Translations under genes and position numbers: made by a program | Source of the DNA: Cheiracanthium punctorium | Lineage: Eukaryota > Arthropoda > Arachnida > Araneae > Cheiracanthiidae | NCBI GenBank assembly: GCA_038373885.1 | Contig: JAWZYV010019913.1 | Span: 856,001-920,000 of the forward strand | Reading direction: 5' to 3' | Length of the DNA stretch: 64,000 nucleotides | Shown here: positions 34,873 through 45,609 of the stretch, piece by piece | How positions within the stretch are numbered: the stretch's first letter is position 1 | How the letters are laid out: every line of letters begins with the position of its first letter | Notes under the pieces: model-generated | The model's database searches: none | Told to the model about the DNA's origin: nothing | What the model saw: the letters and a program-made list of their open reading frames with translations, nothing else

Positions 34873-36176
34873 CTGGTGTCCTGGAACTTCGTGTACAAAC
34901 TTGGAAGGAAAGTAAAGAACATCGTTAGAAACCATTATTACACAGTAAAAAATGGACGGAAATCGATAGGTGGCGCTGCATGCGAGCTCTCGGCACGTGT
35001 GACTACATCATTGTCACAGCTGTCAAGCTGTCAACTTTTACGTTTTTTTTTTTTCGGAAGTTTATCTACCACTTATTCGTCAAATCCTAGACATAAAGAA
35101 AGAAGAAAGCGAGCAACCAGATGTCAGTCTCCACGATATCAAGGACCACGTGAGGGTAGCAGGAAACGAGAGAGCAGATTAACTATTCAAAAGAGTAACA
35201 GAACTGCAAACTTCAGCTGAAATTATATCCGCACCAGTCTGCTTCTTGAAGAGAAAATTAACAAATGAGCTAATGAGATGATGCAAATCAGTGGAATGCA
35301 AGCCCAAAGGGTCGCTTCACGCATAATTGGCTGCCCAAGCCAGTTTCACATCAGCTTCCACTCAGATTCCAAACTACTATATTCTTCACAGGACATGGGA
35401 GATTCCCTGCCTATCTCCATGGGTTCAATCTCCGGGAAGATGATCTCTGCATGGGCGGTGCAGGAGGAACAGCAGAGCATTACCTGTTTGATTGAGAAAT
35501 TTCAAAATTCAACTACATGCGCAAACCAGCGGAATAACATGCTCAGACATGGACTCTGAGCGTCCTCCGCAGCAAAGTGGCCTCAAGGAAAATGGGCTGA
35601 ATTTGTACTTAATTAACAAACATAGCCCAACTTACAGCACAGCAGCGGCCCAGTCACCGAGGTCATCTTTCAAACAGATGAAAACAACAATGCAAGACCT
35701 CCTGTCCCGTATAGCATGGAGATCGCATGTAAAATATACGGGGACACTGTATGACACTGGTCCCTGTGAGAGACACCCCTGTGTCCAGTCTTCCCAGCTA
35801 TATTTTGTAAAAATCCTTTTTTTCTTCTTTTTTTTCCAAATAAATTCCGCAATTTGCCGGGAAAGGTTTACAGGTCAGCTCCGCCGAACAAGCAGGCAAA
35901 CTTGTGGCATTCAAATTCACGTACCACTAATTCTTCTTCTTTTGAATAATTTGATGTTTAAGGGAATATAATCTTTTAATTTAAAATAAAACTGTTTTAA
36001 GGTTGTGGCAGATGATTTTTCGAAAAAAGGTAACGCAAAGGCAGCTAGGACAATGAGGAAGCCACACTTGCCGACCTGCAGTGATCGCGTACAGCGCCAC
36101 CTACCGATTTTCGCCCTTGCTTTCTAGTGTAATTATGGTTCCTCCAAATTTGTGTCCGAAATTCCGGGACACTCGA
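34873..36176 (+). mobile_element. TA-flanked inverted-repeat element with a LINE interior
   Basis: Both sides show TA (34871-34872, 36177-36178). The inverted ends are long and diverged: CTGGTGTCCTGGAACTTCGT against TCGAGTGTCCCGGAATTTCG on the reverse-complemented right, then ACCATTATTACAC against ACCATAATTACAC, and GGTGGCGCTGCATGCGA against GGTGGCGCTGTACGCGA. Similarity reaches about 150 bp inward, with a 20-bp insertion on the left. Length (1304 bp) and TA target fit Tc1/mariner. Instead of a transposase, the interior carries the 3-prime end of a Jockey-type LINE (35045-35640). Confidence 0.65.
35045..35640 (+). pseudogene. Jockey-type LINE, RNase H and C-terminal tail
   Basis: VAGNERAD at 35156-35179 is the GNERAD motif of retrotransposon RNase H domains, with a catalytic D. 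FLKRKLTNELMR follows near 35250. From about 35393 comes GHGRFPAYLHGFNLREDDLC, then GGAGGTAEHYLFD, a zinc-finger-like C-x-C-G-A-x-E-x-x-x-H tail in which one cysteine is replaced. WTLSVLRSKVASRKM closes it near 35590. This is the usual C-terminus of Jockey-like ORF2. It is broken by stops (for example right after GNERAD) and shifts. The reverse transcriptase and endonuclease are absent. Confidence 0.8.
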
Positions 36177-36179
36177 TAT

Positions 36180-36560
36180 ACTGTCGCTCCCAGTGCCAGG
36201 ACTTGAAGCAAAATCATCTTGCAAGCATTTTTAAATTAAAATCCCCTTTAATCTAATCCAGGTTCCGTACCAGGCGTAGTGGCAGTCAATGATCGGTCAT
36301 ACCTTCTATGGGCGTTATTGGTATTCTTTTAGTGCACCACATTCCTTATTGTAAATGTATGCATTGATACTTCTTTTGAAGAAGTTCTTTTTTCTACTTT
36401 TACAAATTACATTAAATAGACAATCATCGTTTGAAGTGCTTTTTTTCCACTGTAGTCTTATTCAAGCAAAATATATACATAATAAATGTTTATGACAATG
36501 CTCTCTCCACTTTAAAAAGGAGCATTGAATTTATAGAAGCTCACTAAATAAATCTAGATC
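36180..36560. other. AT-rich intervening sequence
   Basis: Nothing recognised. Confidence 0.45.
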
Positions 36561-36571
36561 TTGCTCCAAGG

Positions 36572-36770
36572 CATGGGCGCCGGCAGCATAGGGCAAGGGG
36601 GGCGATGGCCCCCCGTGGATTTTTGTATGCAGTATTTTCCCTTGCTTTTTTGCTCTTTCCAACATGATAACCATACGTTAAAGTAGTCTTTGCCCACCCC
36701 CCTTGAGTAGTCTTTGCCTCCCCCTGGAGTAGTCTTCCCCACCCTGGGAAATATTCTGCCGGCGCTCATG
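36572..36770. mobile_element. 199-bp hAT-like MITE
   Basis: The 15-bp inverted ends are CATGGGCGCCGGCAG and, on the other strand, CATGAGCGCCGGCAG. They are flanked by a perfect 8-bp duplication CTCCAAGG (36564-36571 and 36771-36778). The interior has three tandem units of about 25 bp starting AGTAGTCTT and rich in C. It is non-coding. Confidence 0.9.
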
Positions 36771-36779
36771 CTCCAAGGG

Positions 36780-37530
36780 CAGTAGTTGAAATAAAACTAG
36801 TGGCTTGTTTTGTTTCGTTTAGCCTATTTCACTATAAGGGATTTTATATTTAGACTATATTTTCTACACAAAATTATAGTTGTATTTTACTAAAATAGAA
36901 CGCTTCCTTTCTTCGTTCCTACATCGTTGCTGTTTGATACGGACAATAAAACACTACCTTTGAAAATATTTTGCATGGTGCTTTTCTAGCATGCAGATTT
37001 TTAAGTGAAATTGAAATAATATTTGATGCTAGTGTAGGTATTTATTTTCATTTAAATTGCATACTGTCATGAAAAATGTTTCTTCTTTCTTTCAGCTTAT
37101 TAATCCCATGGTTTTTAGAAGCAGACGAAAATTATATTCGTACTTTAACTCAGCTATATATTCACCGTTTTTATTTTGTTTAAAACACTGAATTAACATA
37201 ACAAACTCTATTTTAATCAACTAAATTCAATTCTTTGCTGTAGACGAAATTTAAAATGGAATTCTTAAGTGACAAGTATGTGTTATGAATAAGATAAAAT
37301 TTTGTCATGCAACTAGACGCGTTAGATTCAAAATGTGAACTTAAAAAGATCTTCATTAATTGGATTGATACATTAGATATCTCCTAAGCTTTTATGAATT
37401 TCATTAGTCATTTTAGTCATGCCTATATTTATTTCTCTGGTCAAATCAGTATTTAAAATGAAAGTTCATAAAAAAATTGCAATTTTAAGGGGAACGTCTT
37501 ACTCACTTGATGGACTTGTATGTACCATTT
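36780..37530. other. AT-rich intervening sequence
   Basis: No features recognised. Confidence 0.45.
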
Positions 37531-37534
37531 GTTA

Positions 37535-37935
37535 CAGTAGACACTCCCGCCCCCCATAACACTGTAGGTACGTTCCAGGGATTCGTGTTGTACGGGTCCT
37601 GAGCTATGCTCCACTTGGAGTGTAAACGACTTTGTTCAACCCCTGCACACCTTATTTAAGCAATTTATTTCACATTTCACTTAAATACTGCTTACTTGAT
37701 ACTACGTATGCACCAGAGATAACTGATATACACTTTCCCTAAATTAAATTGGGTTTAAATTCACAGATTTATTTTTAATAAAACCTTTTATTTCTAGAGT
37801 TGAAATAGAACAAAATAAATCATACACCATAATTAGAAAAACTAGACGATATACGAGTCTCTTTTAACGTGTTATAGGAACCCGGTCGCAATATTTTCGC
37901 CATGTTTTAGGGATCCGTGTTATAGGGGTCTACTG
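37535..37935. mobile_element. Pogo/Tigger-like MITE
   Basis: CAGTAGACACTCCC at 37535 pairs with CAGTAGACCCCTATAACACG on the reverse-complemented right end (37935). TA flanks both sides (37533-37534, 37936-37937). A second inner block CATAACACTG / TATAACACGG and GTTCC repeats on both arms. This layout is typical of non-autonomous pogo-type elements. No coding capacity. Confidence 0.7.
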
Positions 37936-38274
37936 TATATACATTTTGCAGCGTATAGTACGTATGACTGATATTGCGATGAAAGTTATAAGTACTATAT
38001 CATGTACCCTATTCAAAAGGTTTTATATTGTGTTTATAATTCTACAGGAGGAAGCGAAAATAAATTAATATGATAGAACGGGTCATATAATGATCTCCAT
38101 GCGAAAGCAAATCTGGGCATAGAACAGAAATATGAAAGCTTGCGTTTATACAAAATGGGTCAAATATGAGTGCAAGGAGGGCCCAGCACTACAGTCTCTC
38201 TCCACAATATTTACATACGTGCCTACCTAAAATTTTCGGGGATTGAAAACAATTTCGCATTTTTGTGTTTTTGT

Positions 38275-38430
38275 CGTGGGTAGAGTGCCATTCTACCACA
38301 CCACGTGTCCGGGTTCAATTCCTGGCATGGACTTGAGTGTCATTTCGTCCGTTCCTTCATAGGAGGCAATGCCGGTCCACCTATTAGGTGCCTACATAAT
38401 AAAGTGTCCAGTACTTCGGGCCCGCCCTTT
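38275..38430 (+). mobile_element. tRNA-headed SINE, copy B
   Basis: A-box-like GTGGGTAGAGTGCC and B-box GTCCGGGTTCAATTCCTGG lie at tRNA spacing. The body (CATGGACTTGAGTGTCATTT, CCTTCATAGGAGGCAATGCC, CATAATAAAGTGTCCAGTAC) matches copy A at 22617, which is inverted. The CATTAG tail has been lost or replaced after GGGCCCGCCC. Confidence 0.75.
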
Positions 38431-40230
38431 GCACAAAAAACGTTTTTGTCCATTTTCATTTTACAGAACCCCTTAAAGAGTTATTCTTTTTAGTGGCGAA
38501 TAGAAATCTTCCCCCCCCCCACCCACACACACAAAAAAACCTTATTTTTTAGTACTTAAAAAGAATATTTTCACTTTTAGTTAATTTAATTTTACAAAAA
38601 TAAAAATGAAATTATGCGTTTAAAGTAATGTAAACAAAAGTTCCGGAAATACAGTTTTATGAACTTTGATACACTCTATTGAAAGTTTGCATTACGTCAG
38701 AGTATTGATGCTGTGTTACATTGATAAAATTTGTGCTGTTATTATAAAAGGCATCCATTAAGTCTTTGTCCTATTATAAAAATGTCATAACCTTTTAACT
38801 TTTGAAGGTAGAAGCGTGAAATCAGTGTTGAAACTAAAGGAAAATAATTAAGTTTCCAATGTGGAAGAGTGAAAGGTGCGTCAATATTTTCTTCAAGTGT
38901 GCATGGACGCCCCTCTCTTGGAAGAGCACAGACATTTTACATACAGTTTCTCAAACCATGAAGTTATGGTTTCTTTTTATTTGGTGCTGTTTTTTTATAC
39001 TTATTCCGAAACGCCTTTTGCCCGGTTCTCAGAGAATGAATCACGAGAAACTACTATACTCGCTTCTTGATTTGAGTATATTTTTTCACCCCCATCGCTG
39101 ATATTCCACTTTTAACATTACTGTGTCTTTTCCACAAGTGGGACCTTTAATAATAATAATAATAATAATAATAAATTTTGTTCAATTTAATTTTAACTCT
39201 ATGTTCCTTTCGCACTTCTCTCTTAAAAGTTTGAGAAGTTAGACCTTTTTGTAAAGGGTTAAATATTTTAAGGAAATCCTTCATAAATGAATCTGAAAAT
39301 ACTTCGAAAGCTGTATTTCTAGAATAAATAGTTTAAAAATGTAATTTCTTTTTACATTTACGTGAAAACTTTGACTCTCGTGCTTCATGATAGGCTAGAG
39401 CGATAAAACATTAAATAATTATCAGGAACAATTATATGAATGCAAATTTCTGGAAGGAGGAGTTTTTATTAACAACAGTGCTGAATTCCATTTCATTATT
39501 TTCTAATTAATAAGATGCATAAAGGAAGACATTATACTTTGATTTAATCGCTTTTCCCTTACTATGTAAATGAAAGAAAATAAACAGTGTTTACATTTAA
39601 TATTAAACGTTTTGTTTTATTGCAAGACATATCACATTTTTGAATCTTGCAATTAGACAAACAAATAACAAGCTGTACGATGACTGGACGTCAAGAGACA
39701 TTAATATCCCAGCAACTCAAAAATAATGTCATTTTCATTAGAGGAAAACGAAAAACAAATATTTTTATTAAGAAATGTCAATTTCGATCTTCATTCAAGA
39801 AATAATATCGTATACCACGTGCTGTAAGTATTGAAGTACCTAAAAAATGCACAGTTGAAATTCATCGTCATTCAAACTTAGAAGTCCATGAAATATATTG
39901 ATTGTTGTTCGCAAGCGGTATTAATTAAACACATAAAATATGCCTACAAATATTCTCTTAAGTCAATCAAAAGCCGAAGAAAATTAAAATGTACGATGTT
40001 TTCAATATCTCGTGTCAATCATACTCAGAAGTAATGATATAATAATAACAAGGAAATATTCTCAAAATAAACAATGCTAAAAATGATGCCTCGCTTGAAA
40101 TGTTTAATAAATATAATATCAATTACTCGTTGCGAGAAGCTTTTGATGGAAAAATATTTTATATGTATTACATTTCAGTTTTGAAATATTTATTGACGAA
40201 GATTTTTCTTCCTGGAGCAGAATGAATTCG
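38430..40230. other. AT-rich intervening sequence with (TAA)n
   Basis: A perfect (TAA)9 microsatellite lies at 38148 plus 1000, i.e. 39148-39174. The overlapping frames at 38859-39101 have no known motif. Confidence 0.5.
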
Positions 40231-40235
40231 AGCTG

Positions 40236-40606
40236 AAATGTTATAGAAATTTTGAGAGTGGTATTACACATTTTGAAGAATGTTGTTATATTTTTTCCTA
40301 CGTGAGTTTATATATGGTAAGTGCATTTTCAAACCTTTGTAGTAAAATCTTAATTCAAACCTGTAATCAATAATTTAAAAAGGGAAGCATTCCAGTTTTT
40401 TTGTTACTGAAATGTGAAATAAAATGTCATAGAAATTTTCAGTCATATTACACATTTGAAGAATGCTGTTACATTTTTTGCCATGTAAGTTTACATTTGG
40501 TAAGTGAATTTTCAAGTCTTTGTAGTAAAAATTTTAATTCAAAACTATAATCAATAATTTTAAAAGGTAAGCATTTCAGTTTACGTGTTACAATTTGTGA
40601 TGAAAA
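40236..40606. repeat. Tandem duplication, two units of about 186 bp
   Basis: Unit 1 (40236-40421) and unit 2 (40422-40606) share ATAGAAATTTT, ATTACACATTT, GAAGAATG, GTTTA, TGGTAAGTG and TTTGTAGTAAAA in order. Non-coding. Confidence 0.75.
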
Positions 40607-40609
40607 ATT

Positions 40610-42055
40610 ATGAAATTATAAACTATGCAAACGTTTCGAAAAAAATGTTGAAATTTGTAAAAATTGTAAAAGGCAGGAATTAGCAAACATTTTTTTTTTT
40701 TTTTTTTTGTAATGCGATATACTTTTAGGAAATAAAATATTTCATTTTTAGTGATATAGAAAAACACACACACTTGACAATAAAATCCAGTTACCAGAAT
40801 TCGTTTACCGAAAATCAAATAAGTCGAATGATTTTTGGCACTTTGAAATCAATATTAAATTTTACAAAGCAACCTTCAGAATATCACAATACCATCAATT
40901 ATTTTTTCAGTCTAACAAAGTACTATACCTAGTATCACAGTTCTTCTGTATTTACGTAATACACGATCTTCGAAAAAAATGTTCTCATGAGAAAAATCTA
41001 TATTAAATTCTGATGCTTGTATAAGTTTGTTCATTTTTTTTTAAATAACAAATAACATATAATTTTAAACCGTCTTCTAAAAACAAATAATACAATGAAA
41101 CTCATATTATGTCGAAGTAAAAAGGTTGTACCATGACTCAAAAATTGAAATAAATATAGAAATCATAGAATAAAAGTTTCGTAAACACCTCATAAAAATC
41201 TTAGCTTGATGTCAAATGTTCAACAACAGGACGATCAACGACATGGAACACAGTGAAAAATAACGTCTCAGCGTGGTTTCGGTTAGCGAGACCTACCATC
41301 CTTAGAGCGAGAATGGAGCTGTATAAAAGCTTTACTCCTGCTTATATACTGAAGGAAGGGAAATACCACAGACAATGGGAAAGATGTAAGAAGGACCAAA
41401 GGGGTAACATGAACAATTAGGTGTAAAAAGGGATTTTCAAGAAACCTGTTAAAGGTATAACAGAGAAATTTGTATTAAAAAGACTGTTCACTTTTTTAAA
41501 GGATACAAAAAAAAATCGCATTCGAAAGGATTTACAAATAGTGAAGCCAAAACAAATCCCATCTTCGGTGTTTTCAGCCATAATGAATATACAACGAAGT
41601 ACGCTAATTTTTATTTTTTCAAAAGGGGAAAGTTCTTGCTATTTGTTGAAACATTTATGTTTTTAGCCATTCAGTCTTGGAACTTCTTCTTCTCAATGAT
41701 GATCAAGATGAACTGGAACGTAGAACTAGTCTTTAGCGAGTCGACTGATTTAAAAACTATCATTTTTATACTATCTCAAATCTGTTCAAATTTTCGTACA
41801 GCATTAGTTACTTTAGCCGTGACTCCTAGTCACGTCTCAATTCCTGCAACAAAAGTTCGAGACATTCTGTCAAACAGCATGAAGTACCATCTGTTGAAGG
41901 ACTTTAAAGCAAAGAGAATAAAGCTTAACACACAAGCCTGAAATAATTGATAGATTGAATAGTCTCAAATATAGATCAATAGACATATACAATAAATTAC
42001 GAGGTTATGGAATTTTAAAATATCGATTAAAATTTACAGGATATTAAATCTAAAT
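40610..42055. other. AT-rich intervening sequence
   Basis: An 18-T run lies at 40692. A TATA-like GCTGTATAAAAGC near 41330 sits in a less AT-rich patch but no gene follows. The 101-codon frame at 41636-41941 has no recognisable motif and is treated as unproven. Confidence 0.4.
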
Positions 42056-42060
42056 ACTGC

Positions 42061-42082
42061 CTGAGTAAAAACTTTTAGACCA
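42061..42082 (+). repeat. Orphan terminal repeat of the 42244 Tc1 family
   Basis: CTGAGTAAAAACTTTTAGACC is nearly the same as the two ends of the element at 42244-43425 and lies only 180 bp upstream. It implies a second, mostly lost copy of this family. Confidence 0.6.
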
Positions 42083-42243
42083 ATAAAAATTTATGATAAA
42101 ATGGAAGGATTAAATAAAAGGGATTAAAATACAATTACATTATCAATTTTTAAAGTATATTGTTAAGAAATAACACAACAAACAGAATTTATAAACTATA
42201 TAATTATCAGAAAAAGTCGCATATACAAAACCGGTATGTTCAG

Positions 42244-42661
42244 CTTGAGTAAAAACTTTAAGGCCAAATGTAATTTTTTAAAAATAAATATATATATATG
42301 CTGGCTTAAATGTTACTGAAATTGCTTAGATTGTGACAACTCTTAAATTTGCACATTTGTCATACATTTCTACGTAGTTTTAAAGCTCTTTGTGAAGATG
42401 GTGAAAGGTACGAAATCAACTGATCATGAAAGAGGGCAGATTAGAGCTCTTTCTTCAACAGGAATGAATAGCTGTACTATTGCAATAAAGATAGGAAGAT
42501 CAAAGACAGTCAAAAAAAATTAATTTGAAAGACAATTATGGCAAAAAGAATACAGAGGGAAGACTTAAACTTTGTCTTCGCGTGATGAAAGAAGAGTTTG
42601 CTGACTGGCATCTACTGGAAGGACTCAACCAGGAAACTTATTCCGGCGATAGGTTTAAATG

Positions 42662-42695
<34 letters not shown>

Positions 42696-43425
42696 CACAA
42701 TTAGATGGTTTGGAAGTTATATTTATACAGCAAAATTGGATAAGCCTCAGTTGCTGCCGAAGCACACAACCATTAGATAGAAATATTTTTTTTATTTTTA
42801 TCCAATTTTAACTAAAAAAAGGAATTTGGATGGACCAGACGGATGGAAGTACTATTAGTATGATTTAGGAAAAGAAAAAGGAGTATTCTCCAATCACCAA
42901 TTATTTGGAGGCTCTGTGATGGCCTGGAGGTGTTATGCTTAAATGGTGCGGGTATCAATTGTGTTCGTTTCGGATAAAATGAATTCACAAGCATATAGAA
43001 GTGTCCTAGTAAGTCATCATTTACCAAATGCTGAATCTCTTGCTGGAAAAAATTAAAAATATCAGCAAGATAATGCACCTATCCATTCGAGTTACAGTAC
43101 AAAAAATGGGTTCCAAGTCGACAATGTTGAAAGTTTGAAATGACCAGCTAACTCTCCAGATCTTAACCCTATAGAGAACTTACGGGTGACTTAGTAAGGC
43201 GAGTTTATGTAAATGGGAGACATTTTACATTATCAGTAGAACTGATAGCTACTATCGAAGACGAATGGTATTAAACGACACTGATTTTTGACAAAAACTA
43301 GTTTCATCCATGGAAAAAGAATATTTGACGAAATTCCAAGGAATGGCTTATACACAAGCTTCTAAAAGTTTGTTTTTTTCTTGTATGATGATATTAGCTA
43401 TGCTGGCATTAAAGTTTTTACTCAG
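42244..43425 (+). mobile_element. Tc1-type element, lineage 2
   Basis: The left end CTTGAGTAAAAACTTTAAGG (42244) pairs with the right end (43404-43425), which reads CTGAGTAAAAACTTTAATGC on the other strand. The 1.18-kb length is that of a Tc1 element and the interior is a single transposase relic. TA flanks are not obvious. Confidence 0.75.
42398..43365 (+). pseudogene. Tc1-type transposase, lineage 2
   Basis: ATG at 42398 starts MVKGTKSTDHERGQIRALSS, the first helix-turn-helix of this Tc1 lineage, then IAIKIGRSKT. The linker STRKLIPAIGLNV (near 42625) is cut by a run of 29 A (42667-42695). Later blocks are NLDGPDGWKYYWYD (first catalytic region, 42825-42870), QQDNAPIH-like (43060-43085), WPANSPDLNPIENL-like (43140-43180) and VSSMEKEYLT. 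All three acidic regions can be located but not in one frame. Inactive. Confidence 0.8.
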
Positions 43426-43429
43426 TCTT

Positions 43430-43900
43430 AAATGTTGATCTGTGTTTTCTATAATATTTTTTATATTATTTGCTGACTTTTCATCTTGTGTGTCATGTAC
43501 ATCAATCAAATGATGAACAAAATTCGAGCATTTCATCGTGAAAATGTCGGAGATATGAAAATAAATGTACGCTGACTTAAACAATTTTTCCATGATTTTC
43601 AAATGAAAAAAAAATTAGGTCGGATTACTGCGTTTCAGTGATCGTACATAAATTATGAGAAAAAAAAATGTTGCATAGTTACATAATACTTTCGCTTTTA
43701 TTAATTTTGTATAGCACCTCACCAAATTTGTTTGAACATATCTCAGTCTTTTATGTTGAATTTGTTGAAATTGTTCATCACCTCATTAATGCATGAGGCA
43801 CATGGACTAATTAGGAATTTTTTTTTCCGGGCACACATAAAATTTAAATTTTGTATTTATTTAGATTTGATGTCCCGAAGGTTTTAATCGATGCCATAAA
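43430..43900. other. AT-rich intervening sequence
   Basis: Nothing recognised between the two Tc1 relics. Confidence 0.45.
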
Positions 43901-43905
43901 ATTCT

Positions 43906-44760
43906 CTACCTTTTTTCTCTACCGCGTTGAATGGAATTCAGACCCGGAGAGGCTGCCGGAGAGGGAAAGATGTCAGATGCGTTCCGGTTCGCCGTGAGAC
44001 ATACGACCTGGCATTGTCTTGCATATCGTGTTGAGCATACCTGGCATACCGTGTTGGATGTATCTTGCAACAAGGGCAGAACAAAAAGCTCTACAACTTG
44101 TTTGACGTAGCAGTCCGCTGTCAAACTGCCGTGAATGTTTAGCAGGGGCGTCCTGTGGATCAAACATAATGCCATTCCAAACCATGATGCCCGCTGTAGG
44201 ACCGGTGAGACGCTCGGTAAAATGGACAGTTTCGTAGCTTTCTCCGGGTCGACGGCCGTTATTCCTCCACGTACAGAAAAGATATTCATCCGTGAGCAAT
44301 ACCAGATGTCAATCGATGGTCCAAGTGCGATGACGATCACACCAGGCCAGGCGTCTAGCCCTGTGTTGAACGGCCAACGGTACCCCTGTTGCTGGTAACT
44401 ATACTTCATGCAGTCAGTTGCGTATGGTTTGGGTGGACACATATCCACCTGCTCCTGAAGGCAACCGGCTTCGGATGTCACGTACCTTGGAGAAAGGGTT
44501 TTGAACAGTCGACTGCCGAATACGTCGTGCGTGTGCTCTGACGTGCACCTGTGCGCACCACTTCCTCTTCGGGGTGCACGTAGACTTTTCTGAATCTGTC
44601 GTGAGACACAATGTTGGATGGTACTCGCGCTGTGCCCCACATGAGTTGCTATTGTGCGCAGTCCCAAACCAAGTTTATAGAGTTCGATAATGTGGTCACG
44701 TTCCCCCAGTTGTTAGCTGATGGTATTTAGCTTGCTGACGTCTCAGAGGCATTTTCTACG
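43906..44760 (-). pseudogene. Tc1-type transposase relic, lineage 3
   Basis: On the minus strand MPLRRQQAKYHQLT begins near 44750, followed by GLRTIATHVGHSASTIQHCV in another frame, then TIRN (44420), a DWHQVLLTDEYLF-like first catalytic block (44290) and GPTAGIMVWNGIMFDPQDAP (44150). The remainder toward 43906 is shifted again and lacks a clear D-N-A-x-P-H. The segment stays unusually GC-rich for the window, so it is probably younger or still close to its source codon use. The 253-codon open frame at 43906-44667 is a mix of the true frame and shadows. Confidence 0.8.
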
Positions 44761-44874
44761 CTTTTTCGAAAGTCCTAAATGCTACGCAAAACCTCAGACG
44801 CTGTTTATGAGAGATAAGATTGCTGGCGACTTTACAGCCCGAATGAGTATCACGTGATCAGATGCGTGCGCAAA

Positions 44875-44935
44875 TTTAATCATTTGCATGCCAATCATTC
44901 TATGCATCATTTGCATGCCAATCATCATATCACCA
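44875..44935. repeat. Short tandem repeat with ATTTGCAT octamers
   Basis: ATCATTTGCATGCCAATCAT occurs twice, 31 bp apart, in the leader of the Tc1 relic. ATTTGCAT is the consensus site of POU-type factors; whether this matters is unknown. Confidence 0.6.
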
Positions 44936-45429
44936 CTATCTCTCCTGAAATTTGCTTGACGTTACATACATTATTTCTTGGCGCTGCAATTTAATTTTTG
45001 CGGACTTTATGTAATACACAGTGAAAGAATTAAGTATAGGAGTCCAAATAATAGGCGGAAATCGTTTAAGATCACATTGTCAAAAGGTAGCGTGAAGGGA
45101 GAGAACATTACTGTCGTGGAATTCCAAATCTAACGGGAAGGACATCGAAGGGAGTGGGATCGGGTTTACAAGCAGTTGTAGTTGTGAAATACTGAAGTGC
45201 GGGGAGGGCGATGGTTTTACAAACTATTGAGGTTAAGTGAAATGATGAGAGAAAACTGTTTTCTGCGAGAAATCATTAGTACAAATACTACAGTCCCATG
45301 ACATGCTGAAAAGTTTCAAAGCTTAGCAGTGGCAATGACGTCATACTGCGTTACTTCAACATGCACTGACTGGTTCTAGAAATCGTTCTCGGAGATACAA
45401 ATATTTAATTTTTCTGCGGGATTGGTGCG

Positions 45430-45515
45430 CTAAAAATTCGTAACATACGTCCTGCATTCCCGGACCCCTCTTAGGCAGAGGCCCCGGGGCAATTGTCCCC
45501 CCTCTTCTCGATCCT
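45430..45515. mobile_element. Orphan hAT-like end
   Basis: The complement of CAGGATCGAGAAGAGGGGGG ends at 45515, with GGGGCCTCTGCC next to it. The style is that of hAT MITE ends. No partner end was found. Confidence 0.35.
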
Positions 45516-45519
45516 GTAT

Positions 45520-45600
45520 ATATATATAGGTATATGTGTGATGTGTGTGTGTGTGCGCGCGCTCGTGTATGTGTGTGTGCGTGTGCGTATGTGTGTTTAC
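45520..45600. repeat. (TG)n-type microsatellite
   Basis: Interrupted runs of TA, TG and CG dinucleotides. Confidence 0.85.
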
Positions 45601-45609
45601 TTTTCTGTT

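Noticed and set aside
41636..41941. 101-codon open frame as a host gene
   Set aside because: No domain, signal peptide or splice context is recognisable, and the window has many frames of similar length by chance.
43906..44667. 253-codon minus-strand frame as an intact protein
   Set aside because: Tc1 motifs fall in two or three different frames across this stretch, so the long frame is a patchwork of true and shadow reading.
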